Source: Pseudonocardiales bacterium
GTDB lineage: Bacteria; Actinomycetota; Actinomycetes; Mycobacteriales; Jatrophihabitantaceae
Direction: 5' to 3'
DNA: 8,436 bases
Assembly: GCA_030840415.1 (NCBI GenBank)
Contig: JAVEEO010000306.1
Span: 1-8,436, forward strand
Within the stretch, counting starts at the first letter, position 1, and every line of letters starts with the position of its first letter. Under the pieces are notes generated by a model. The model did no database searches and was not told the DNA's origin. It saw only the letters and a program-made list of their open reading frames with translations. Made by a program: the position numbers and the translations under genes. This document shows, piece by piece, positions 1-6,355 of the stretch.

Positions 1-1613
1 TCGACGTGCTGACCGGCGACTACCTGGCCGAGCTGACGATGCTGATCCTGGCCCGGGACCGGCTTCGCGACCCGGCCCTGGGCTACGCCGGGACGTTCCT
101 GCGCCAACTGGAAGGCAGCCTCGGCCGCGCCCTGGACGCCGGGGTGGCGATCGTGACCAACGCCGGCGGCCTGAACCCGGCCGGCCTCGCCGCGGCCATC
201 CAGCGGCTGGGCGATCGGCTCGGGCTGCCGGTCAAGGTCGGCCACGTCCTCGGTGACGACCTGCTCGACCGGGCCGGCGAGCTCGGCTTCGGCCGGCCGC
301 TGGCGGCCCATGCCTACCTCGGCGGTTGGGGAATCGCGGCCTGCCTGGCCGCCGGTGCGGACGTGGTGGTGACCGGCCGGGTCACCGACGCCTCGCTGGT
401 GCTGGGGCCGGCGGCGGCGCACTTCGGGTGGCGCCCGGAGGACCACGACGCGCTGGCCGGCGCGGTGGTGGCCGGGCACATCCTCGAGTGCGGCACCCAG
501 GCAACCGGCGGCAACTACGCCTTCTTCACCGAGATCGCCGATCTGCGCCGGCCCGGCTTCCCGATCGCCGAGATCTCGGCCGACGGTTCGGCCGTGATCA
601 CCAAGCCGGCCGGCTCCGGCGGGGCGGTGACCCTCGGCACGATCACCGCCCAGCTGCTCTACGAGATCGCCGGCCCGCGCTATCCGGGCCCGGACGTCAC
701 GGCCCGCTTCGACAGCATCGAGCTCGCCTCCGACGGCCCGGACCGGGTGCGGGTGCGCGGCGTGCGCGGCGAACCGCCGCCGCCGACGTACAAGGTCTCG
801 CTAAACCGTCTGGCAGGTTTTCGCAACCAGGTGGAATTCGTCCTCACCGGCCTGGATATCGACGCCAAGGCCGCGCTGGTCCGCCGGCAGCTAGCCGGGC
901 AGGTCCCCGCCGACGCGGAGTGGACGTTCGAGCGCACCGACCAGCCGGACGCGGCCACCGAGGCGGCGGCCAGCACCGTGCTGCGCTGCGTGGTGCGCGG
1001 TACCGATGCCGACGCGATCGGCCGCCGGTTCTCCGACGCCGCCGTGCAACTGGCGTTGGGCAGCTACCCGGGCTTCCACCTGAGCGCTCCCCCGGGAAAG
1101 GCCCAGCCGTACGGGGTTTTCGACGCCGGCTGGGTCGCCGCGGACCAGGTCGAACAGGTGGCCGTGCTGCCCGATGGGCGCCGGCAGCCGATCCCGCCGG
1201 CGGTGCTCACCCGGGGACTCGACATCGAAACCGACGCAGGCGCCGAGCCGTCGCCGGCTGATCCGGTGGCTGCCCGGCCGGTGCGGCGGCTGCCGCTGGG
1301 CACCCTGGTCGGCGCTCGCAGCGGTGACAAGGCCGGCGCGGCCAACCTCGGCCTGTGGGTGCGGCAGCAGGCCGCCTGGCCGTGGCTGGTCGCGACGCTG
1401 ACCGTCGCCGAGTTGCGCCGGCTGCTGCCCGAGGTGGCCCAACTGCCGATCCGGCGCTACCTGCTGCCCAACCTGCTCGCGGTCAACTTCGTGATCGACG
1501 GCCTGCTCGGCGCCGGAGTCGCCTACCAGGCCAGGTTCGATCCGCAGGCCAAGGCACTGGGCGAGTGGTTGCGGTCGCGGATGGTCGACATTCCCGAGGA
1601 GTTGCTGACATGA
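1..1613 (+). CDS. AtuA-family protein (DUF1446) with fused C-terminal AtuA-like domain, 5' partial
   Basis: Family seen next to acyl-CoA carboxylases and named after AtuA of the Pseudomonas acyclic terpene (citronellol/geraniol) pathway; its biochemical activity is not established. The frame is open to the left edge. A GTG at 6 is in frame, but it lies inside the conserved stretch DVLTGDYLAELTM, which in this family comes after an N-terminal segment, so the true start is outside the window. Numbering from that GTG, the DUF1446 part covers about residues 1-350, with conserved-looking pieces NAGGLNPAG, VTGRVTDASL, ECGTQATGGNYAFF and GFRNQVEFVLTGLDIDAKA. After a proline/alanine-rich linker, residues about 427-529 form the small C-terminal AtuA-like (ferredoxin-fold) domain, with SGDKAGAANLG at 439-449 and a later RRYLLPNLLAVNFVIDGLLG. 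This domain is a separate small protein in some bacteria. The stop overlaps the next start (ATGA at 1610). Family assignment is firm; function is inferred from neighbours only. Confidence 0.9.
   Translation, partial: DVLTGDYLAELTMLILARDRLRDPALGYAGTFLRQLEGSLGRALDAGVAIVTNAGGLNPAGLAAAIQRLGDRLGLPVKVGHVLGDDLLDRAGELGFGRPLAAHAYLGGWGIAACLAAGADVVVTGRVTDASLVLGPAAAHFGWRPEDHDALAGAVVAGHILECGTQATGGNYAFFTEIADLRRPGFPIAEISADGSAVITKPAGSGGAVTLGTITAQLLYEIAGPRYPGPDVTARFDSIELASDGPDRVRVRGVRGEPPPPTYKVSLNRLAGFRNQVEFVLTGLDIDAKAALVRRQLAGQVPADAEWTFERTDQPDAATEAAASTVLRCVVRGTDADAIGRRFSDAAVQLALGSYPGFHLSAPPGKAQPYGVFDAGWVAADQVEQVAVLPDGRRQPIPPAVLTRGLDIETDAGAEPSPADPVAARPVRRLPLGTLVGARSGDKAGAANLGLWVRQQAAWPWLVATLTVAELRRLLPEVAQLPIRRYLLPNLLAVNFVIDGLLGAGVAYQARFDPQAKALGEWLRSRMVDIPEELLT
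1596..1601 (+). promoter_or_regulatory. Ribosome binding site of the carboxyltransferase beta gene
   Basis: GAGGAG inside the end of the AtuA-family gene, 8 nt before the ATG at 1610. It supports that start over the in-frame upstream extension that would begin at 1355 inside the AtuA frame. Confidence 0.7.
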
Positions 1614-3208
1614 CCGCGCTCGGATCGTCGCTGAACACCGGCAGCGCGGAATTCGCCGAGAACCGCGCGGCGATGCTGGCGGCCCTCGCCGAGGTGCGGG
1701 CCGAGCATGCCAAGGCGGTGGCCGGTGGCGGCCCGTCCTACACCCAGCGGCACCGCGACCGTGGCAAGTTGCCGGTCAGGGAGCGGATCGAGCTGCTGCT
1801 GGACGAGGACTCGCCGTTTCTGGAGTTGTCGCCGCTGGCCGGTTGGGGCAGTGACTTCACCGTCGGCGCGAGCGTCGTCACCGGGATCGGCGTGGTCAGC
1901 GGGGTCGAGTGCCTGATCGTGGCCAACGACCCCACGGTCAAGGGCGGTGCCAGCAATCCGTGGACCACCCGCAAGGTGTTCCGGGCCAACGACATCGCCC
2001 GGCAGAACCGGCTTCCGGTTCTCTCGCTGGTGGAATCCGGTGGGGCGGATCTGCCGACCCAGAAGGAGATCTTCATTCCCGGCGGACGGCTGTTCCGCGA
2101 TCTCACCCAGCTGTCGGCAGCCGGCATCCCCACCATCGCGCTGGTGTTCGGCAACTCCACCGCCGGTGGCGCCTACGTCCCCGGGATGTCCGATCACGTG
2201 GTGATGATCTCCGAGCGTTCCAAAGTGTTCCTGGCCGGCCCGCCACTGGTCCGGATGGCAACCGGCGAGCAGGCCGAGGAGGAATCCCTCGGTGGGGCGG
2301 CGATGCACGCCCGGACGTCGGGGCTGGCCGACTACCTGGCAGCCGACGAACGAGACGCCATCCGGATCGGCCGGCGGATCGTGGCCCGGCTCAACTGGCA
2401 CAAGCTGGGACCGGCGCCGGAGGCCGACGTGGCCGGACCGCTGTTCGACGAGCAGGACCTGCTGGGCATCGTCGGTGCGGACCTGCGGGTTCCCTTCGAT
2501 CCGCGCGAGGTGATCGCCCGGGTGGTCGACGGTTCGGACTTCGACGAGTTCAAGCCGCTGTACGGCTCCAGCCTGGTCACCGGCTGGGCCCGGGTGCACG
2601 GCTACCCCATCGGCGTGCTGGCCAACGCCCGCGGGGTGCTGTTCAGCGAGGAGTCGCAGAAGGCAGCCCAGTTCATCCAGCTGGCCAACCGATCGCTCAC
2701 CCCGTTGCTGTTCCTGCACAACACCACCGGCTACATGGTCGGCGAGCGCTACGAGCAGGGCGGCATCATCAAGCACGGCGCCATGATGATCAACGCCGTG
2801 TCGAACTCGAAGGTGCCGCACATCTCGATGCTGCTCGGAGCCTCCTACGGCGCCGGCCACTACGGCATGTGCGGGCGCGCCTTCGACCCGCGGTTCCTGT
2901 TCGCCTGGCCGAGTGCGAAGGCGGCGGTGATGGGACCGCACCAGTTGGCCGGCGTGCTGTCCCTAGTGGCCCGTGCCTCGGCCGAGGCACGCGGGCAGGT
3001 CTACGACGAGGCCGGTGACGAGGCGATGCGGGCCTACGTCGAGGCCCAGATCGAGGCCGAGTCGCTGCCGATGTTCCTGTCCGGGCGGTTGTACGACGAC
3101 GGCATCATCGATCCGCGCGATACCCGCACGGTGCTGGGACTGTGCCTGTCGGCGATCGCCAGCGGACCGATCGAGGGCGCCGGTTCATTCGGCGTCTTCA
3201 GGATGTGA
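1610..3208 (+). CDS. Acyl-CoA carboxylase beta subunit (carboxyltransferase)
   Basis: Transfers the carboxyl group from carboxybiotin on the alpha subunit to an acyl-CoA; cytosolic, expected to form an alpha/beta oligomer with the next gene product. At 532 residues it fits the MCC/GCC-type beta subunits (about 530). The N-terminal carboxyltransferase half has RHRDRGKLPVRERIELLLD near residue 45, ESGGADLPTQKEIF from 142, and GNSTAGGAYVPGMSD at 181-195, the acyl-CoA/oxyanion region. The C-terminal half has GASYGAGHYGMCGRAFDPRF from 410, followed by FLFAWPSAKAAVMGPHQLAG, the biotin-side signature. The start at 1610 is chosen for the GAGGAG 8 nt upstream, the ATGA overlap with the preceding gene, and the length. 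The adjoining AtuA-family gene points to a methylcrotonyl/geranyl-type or AccD2-like enzyme rather than acetyl- or propionyl-CoA carboxylase. From memory, mycobacterial AccD2 is very close in length and context. Family is certain; substrate is not. Confidence 0.95.
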   Translation: MTALGSSLNTGSAEFAENRAAMLAALAEVRAEHAKAVAGGGPSYTQRHRDRGKLPVRERIELLLDEDSPFLELSPLAGWGSDFTVGASVVTGIGVVSGVECLIVANDPTVKGGASNPWTTRKVFRANDIARQNRLPVLSLVESGGADLPTQKEIFIPGGRLFRDLTQLSAAGIPTIALVFGNSTAGGAYVPGMSDHVVMISERSKVFLAGPPLVRMATGEQAEEESLGGAAMHARTSGLADYLAADERDAIRIGRRIVARLNWHKLGPAPEADVAGPLFDEQDLLGIVGADLRVPFDPREVIARVVDGSDFDEFKPLYGSSLVTGWARVHGYPIGVLANARGVLFSEESQKAAQFIQLANRSLTPLLFLHNTTGYMVGERYEQGGIIKHGAMMINAVSNSKVPHISMLLGASYGAGHYGMCGRAFDPRFLFAWPSAKAAVMGPHQLAGVLSLVARASAEARGQVYDEAGDEAMRAYVEAQIEAESLPMFLSGRLYDDGIIDPRDTRTVLGLCLSAIASGPIEGAGSFGVFRM

Positions 3209-3216
3209 GCGCCGCG

Positions 3217-5223
3217 ATGGCCGAATCGTTCTCCCGGGTGCTGGTGGCCAACCGGGGTGAGATCGCCCGCCGGGTGTTCGCCAGTTGCCGGCGGCAGGGA
3301 TTGTCCCCGGTCGCGGTGTTCGCCGACGATGACGCCGACAGCCCGTACGTCCGCGAGGCGGACCTGGCGGTGCGGCTGCCGGGAGATGGCCTCGACCGCA
3401 CCTACCTCAACGTCGCGGCCCTGCTCGAGGCCGCCCGGAAGGCCGGCGCGCAGGCGATCTATCCGGGCTACGGGCTGCTGTCGGAGAACGCGGAGTTCGC
3501 CCGGGCGGTGCAGGCCGCCGGGCTGGTGTGGATCGGGCCGCCGGCCGACGCGATCGCCCGGATGGGCTCCAAGATCGAGGCGAAGCGGTTGATGGCCGAG
3601 GCCGGCGTGCCGGTACTGCCCGCCTGGGATCCGGAGGTACTGCTGTGCGGCGGCGCCCAGACGGGCTTTCCGCTGCTGGTCAAAGCCGCTGCCGGCGGCG
3701 GCGGCCGTGGCATGCGAATCGTTGCCAGCCTCGCCGAACTCGACGCCGAGCTTTCCGGTGCCCGGGCCGAGGCGCTGGCTGCCTTCGGCGACAGCACGGT
3801 GTTCTGCGAGCCGTACCTGGCCGCCGGCCATCACGTCGAGGTGCAGGTGCTGGCCGACCGGCACGGCACCGTCTGGGCGGTGGGCGAGCGCGAGTGCTCC
3901 ATCCAGCGCCGGTACCAGAAGATCCTGGAGGAGTCGCCGTCCCCGCTGGTCGAGCGCATCCCCGGCCTGCGCGAGAAGCTGTTCGCCGCCGCGGTCAGCG
4001 CCGCCCGGGCGGTCGGCTACGTCGGTGCGGGCACGGTGGAGTTCCTGGTCGCACCGTCCGGGGAGTTCCACTTCCTGGAGATGAACACCCGGATCCAGGT
4101 CGAGCACCCCGTCACCGAATGCACCACCGGCCTGGACCTGGTCCGGCTGCAGTTCTCGATCGCGGCCGGAACCCCGCTGGCCGCGACCGCGCCGGCGCCG
4201 TCCGGGCACGCGATCGAGGTCCGGCTCTACGCCGAGAACCCGGCCCGGGACTGGCAACCGCAGACCGGTACGGTGCACCGGCTGCGGATCCCCGGCGTGA
4301 GCGTGGAGTTCGGCCCGCTGGACAAGCCGGGCCTGCGGCTGGACTCCGGGGTGCTGGCAGGCTCGGTGGTCCGGGTGCGCTACGACCCGATGCTGGCCAA
4401 GCTGATCGCCTGGGCACCCGAGCGCGCCGAAGCGGCCGCGATGCTGGCCACCGCGTTGGCTCGGGCCGAGATCGCCGGGGTGGGCACGAACCGGGACCTG
4501 CTGGTGCGCACGCTGCGGCATCCGGACTTCCTGGCGGGCAGCACCGACACCGGGTTCCTGGACCGGCACCGGCAGCTGTTCCAGCCGCTGGCCGACCGCC
4601 GGGCCGAGGCGCTGGCGGCGCTGGCCGCGGCGCTCAGCGACGCGGCGGCCAGTCGGGGGGCCGGCACCCTGTTGCCCGGCGTGCCCGGCGGCTGGCGCAA
4701 CGTGGTGTCCCAGCCGCGGCGAACCAGCTACCGGACCGCTGACGGCAGCCGGCACGAGATCGAATACCACCTGGATCGCGAAGGATTGCGGGCCGCGGGC
4801 TTTCCCGGCCTGCGGCTGGTCTCGGCCGGCCCGGATGAGGTGGTGCTGGAGGACGACGGGCTCCGGCACGCTTTCCGGGTGGCTCGCTTCGACGGGCTGG
4901 TCTACCTCGATTCGATACTGGGAGCGGTGGTGCTGAGCCCGGTGCCGAGGCTGCCGGAGCCGGCGGCGGCAACGGCGGCCGGCTCGTTGTTCGCGCCGAT
5001 GCCGGGGTCGGTCGTCCGGATCGCGGTGAGCGCCGGTGACCAGGTCGCGGCCGGCCAGCCGCTGCTCTGGCTGGAGGCGATGAAGATGCAGCACCCGGTG
5101 CTGGCGCCGGTTGCCGGCACCGTCCTCGAGCTGCCGATCACCCTGGATCAGCAAGTGGAACTGGGCAGCGTGCTGGCGGTGCTGTCCGGCGCCGACAGCG
5201 GTACCGGCAGCGAATCGGCATGA
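3217..5223 (+). CDS. Acyl-CoA carboxylase alpha subunit (biotin carboxylase + BT + biotin carrier)
   Basis: ATP- and bicarbonate-dependent carboxylation of its own biotin, which then serves the beta subunit encoded upstream. It has 668 residues, typical of MCC/GCC/AccA2-type alpha subunits. The biotin carboxylase spans about residues 5-450: VLVANRGEIARRVF at the N-terminus, ATP-grasp Lys156 and glycine loop AGGGGRGMRIV from 159, ECSIQRRYQKILEES around 226-240, and EMNTRIQVEHPVTE from 288. Glu275, Glu288, Asn290, Arg292 and Glu296 match the E. coli AccC active-site residues (Glu276, 288, 290, 292, 296), and Arg336 matches Arg338. A BT-type linker domain follows (about 490-582, opening with WRNVVSQPRR), then the biotinyl carrier (about 590-660) with EAMKM, biotin on Lys623. 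All key residues are present, so it looks functional. Start: ATG at 3217 gives the usual N-terminus and has a weak GTGAG 7 nt upstream. GTG at 3205 would overlap the previous stop (GTGA) and add four residues but has poor ribosome-site spacing. Confidence 0.95.
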   Translation: MAESFSRVLVANRGEIARRVFASCRRQGLSPVAVFADDDADSPYVREADLAVRLPGDGLDRTYLNVAALLEAARKAGAQAIYPGYGLLSENAEFARAVQAAGLVWIGPPADAIARMGSKIEAKRLMAEAGVPVLPAWDPEVLLCGGAQTGFPLLVKAAAGGGGRGMRIVASLAELDAELSGARAEALAAFGDSTVFCEPYLAAGHHVEVQVLADRHGTVWAVGERECSIQRRYQKILEESPSPLVERIPGLREKLFAAAVSAARAVGYVGAGTVEFLVAPSGEFHFLEMNTRIQVEHPVTECTTGLDLVRLQFSIAAGTPLAATAPAPSGHAIEVRLYAENPARDWQPQTGTVHRLRIPGVSVEFGPLDKPGLRLDSGVLAGSVVRVRYDPMLAKLIAWAPERAEAAAMLATALARAEIAGVGTNRDLLVRTLRHPDFLAGSTDTGFLDRHRQLFQPLADRRAEALAALAAALSDAAASRGAGTLLPGVPGGWRNVVSQPRRTSYRTADGSRHEIEYHLDREGLRAAGFPGLRLVSAGPDEVVLEDDGLRHAFRVARFDGLVYLDSILGAVVLSPVPRLPEPAAATAAGSLFAPMPGSVVRIAVSAGDQVAAGQPLLWLEAMKMQHPVLAPVAGTVLELPITLDQQVELGSVLAVLSGADSGTGSESA

Positions 5224-5825
5224 CCGGCCCGGTGCCCCAGCAGGAGCGCAGCCGGCTGACCCGCAGGCGATTGCTGGACGCCGCGGTGGCCTCGCTGTCC
5301 GAGGTCGGCTGGGCGGGCACCACGGTCTCGGTGGTGGCGGCCCGGGCGGGCGTGTCGCGCGGTGCCAGCCAGCACCACTTCGCCACCCGGGAAGCGCTGT
5401 TCGCGGCCACCGTCGACCACATCGCCGAACTCCGGCTGGCCGAACTGGCCTCGCCGGTCACCGCGCCGCCGGCCGGCAGCGGGCGCACCGAAGCGGTGCT
5501 GGGGCGGATGGCGGCGGTCTACACCGGGCCGCTGTTCCGGGCCGCCCTGCAGATCTGGGCGGCCGCCGCCTCCGATCCGGTGCTGCGCAACCAGATCGTG
5601 CCGCTGGAGGCCGAGCTGGGCCGGCTGATGCACCAGCACGCGGTCCGGCTGCTTGGTGCCGACGAGCAGCAGCCGGGCGTCCGCGAGGCGGTGCAGGCCA
5701 GCCTGGACCTGGCGCGCGGGCTGGGGCTGGCCGACATCCTCACCGATGACTCGCGCCGGCGGGCCGCGGTGCTCCGGCAGTGGGCGCGCACCCTGGACGG
5801 GGTACTGGCCGTCCGGAGGGACTGA
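5220..5825 (+). CDS. TetR/AcrR-family transcriptional regulator
   Basis: DNA-binding regulator of 201 residues, within the usual TetR size range. The N-terminal domain is clear: a first helix around LTRRRLLDAAVASLSEVGW (13-31), then the helix-turn-helix near residues 37-56 (VSVVAARAGVSRGASQHHFA), closing with TREALFAATVDHI. The C-terminal ligand-binding part (about 70-190) is helical and alanine/leucine-rich, with no diagnostic motif I can name. The ATG overlaps the stop of the carboxylase alpha gene (ATGA at 5220) and has no good ribosome site of its own, so translation is probably coupled and the regulator is made with the enzymes. By analogy with AtuR, the TetR repressor of the Pseudomonas atu genes, it may repress this operon and respond to an acyl-CoA or related metabolite; this is inference. 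Its operator is not visible here and would be expected upstream of the window. Confidence 0.92.
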   Translation: MTGPVPQQERSRLTRRRLLDAAVASLSEVGWAGTTVSVVAARAGVSRGASQHHFATREALFAATVDHIAELRLAELASPVTAPPAGSGRTEAVLGRMAAVYTGPLFRAALQIWAAAASDPVLRNQIVPLEAELGRLMHQHAVRLLGADEQQPGVREAVQASLDLARGLGLADILTDDSRRRAAVLRQWARTLDGVLAVRRD

Positions 5826-5844
5826 GACCGGGCAGCCGGGTCAG
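5822..5844. terminator. Possible weak bidirectional hairpin between convergent genes
   Basis: An imperfect inverted repeat covers both stop codons: CTGA at 5822 pairs with TCAG at 5841, and CCGG pairs with CCGG around a GCAG loop, with a GA bulge on one side and a G bulge on the other. There is no T tract on either strand. In this GC content such hairpins occur by chance, so this is only a candidate terminator for the carboxylase operon and the facing gene. Confidence 0.25.
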
Positions 5845-6205
5845 CGCGACTCCACCAACAGCAGGGGATCGGTCGTCGCGACCAGCAGCTCGGCCAGTAC
5901 CGGAGCCAGGTGCGGGTTGTCATCGTGCCCGTCCAACTCGACGATCCGAGCGCCGAGCTCGACCAGCGCGGTCAACGTCCGCGCCAGCGCCGCGCGCAGC
6001 AGCCCGATGCACCGGGTTGCGGGCCAGTGCCCGCTGCGACCACCCGGTTGCCCTCGCGGGCCACCAGCGTGCGGCGCCAGCGTTCGCCGTCCCGGTCCGC
6101 ACCGTGCAACAGGTGGCCCTGGGCGGCCCACAGCGGGTCGCTGTCCGGGGCCAGCAACGCGGTGACCGGAGCCTCGTCGGCAGCGGTCCAGGGGCGCAGT
6201 CGCAT
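5841..6205 (-). pseudogene. Broken GNAT-type N-acetyltransferase gene
   Basis: Read on the minus strand from ATG at 6205, the protein begins MRLRPWTAADEAPVTALLAP and continues to LVAREGNRVVAAG (59 residues). This looks like a GNAT N-terminus: first strand, helix, then the strand ending in a VxAAG turn. The expected continuation TLARNPVH appears in a different frame from about 6027, as if 2 nt were lost. From about 6005 a third frame carries 54 further residues, including TALVELGARIVELDGHDDNP and ending DPLLLVESR at the stop 5841-5843. The strand and P-loop ([RQ]xxGx[GA]) that bind acetyl-CoA are missing, so the gene appears to have suffered two frame changes with an internal deletion. Without a shift, the first frame stops at 5972 after 78 residues with a cysteine/arginine-rich tail. 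It converges on the TetR gene and diverges from the tricorn gene. Sequencing error is possible for one shift, less so for the missing core. The GNAT call rests on the N-terminal pattern. Confidence 0.55.
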
Positions 6206-6221
6206 GTCCTCCTGCCTCCCC
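6206..6221 (-). promoter_or_regulatory. Ribosome binding site of the broken GNAT gene
   Basis: On the minus strand, GGGGAGG (6221-6215) and AGGAGG (6213-6208) lie just before the ATG at 6205; GGAGG of the first tract is 9 nt from the start. This fixes the ancestral start at 6205 and argues against the longer in-frame extension to 6391, which would run into the divergent gene. Confidence 0.6.
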
Positions 6222-6355
6222 GAGAAAGGGCGCCGGGCTTGCGGCTGCCGCGCCACGCAGCCGAACCTACCGCCGCTGATACCCGTTTTCGCTGCCGGCG
6301 TAGCGCGGCGGAACTGGCTGGCAACCTGTCGGTACCCGTCACTAGGGTCGATTTC
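6222..6355. other. Divergent intergenic region
   Basis: Upstream region shared by the broken GNAT gene (minus) and the tricorn gene (plus). Apart from the TAGGGT box, it contains a minus-strand TAGGTT (plus positions 6264-6269) that fits TANNNT, about 59 nt before the GNAT start, without a clear -35. Two copies of TACCCGT lie at 6280-6286 and 6333-6339, 53 nt apart. No coding signal is supported. Confidence 0.4.
6343..6348 (+). promoter_or_regulatory. Candidate -10 box of a leaderless promoter for the tricorn gene
   Basis: TAGGGT fits the actinobacterial -10 pattern TANNNT and ends 7 nt before the A of the ATG at 6356, the spacing expected when transcription starts at the start codon itself. 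No convincing -35 box is seen near 6318-6325, which is common for such promoters. AGGG at 6344-6347 in the same box is also 8 nt from the ATG and could instead act as a ribosome site, so the two readings compete. Confidence 0.4.

Noticed and set aside
800..842. Locally less GC-rich codons (CTA, TTT, GAA) in the AtuA gene
   Set aside because: The stretch encodes a conserved part of the family and is too short to signal transfer or recombination.
1355..1609. In-frame upstream extension of the beta subunit (617 residues in total)
   Set aside because: The added 85 residues overlap the conserved C-terminal domain of the AtuA gene, are Arg/Ala-rich, and exceed the family length. The ATG at 1610 has a good ribosome site.
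1523..2941. 472-codon open frame on the minus strand opposite the carboxyltransferase gene
   Set aside because: It is a mirror of the well-conserved beta subunit, with biased composition and no motifs.
3142..3216. Earlier ATG at 3142 for the alpha subunit
   Set aside because: It would overlap the end of the beta gene by 67 nt and add an Arg-rich tail not expected before the conserved VLVANRGEIA.
3034..5154. 706-codon open frame on the minus strand opposite the carboxylase alpha gene
   Set aside because: The protein has low-complexity, His/Gln/Arg/Gly-rich composition without motifs, and it lies opposite a gene with every active-site residue intact. High-GC codon use leaves such antisense frames open.
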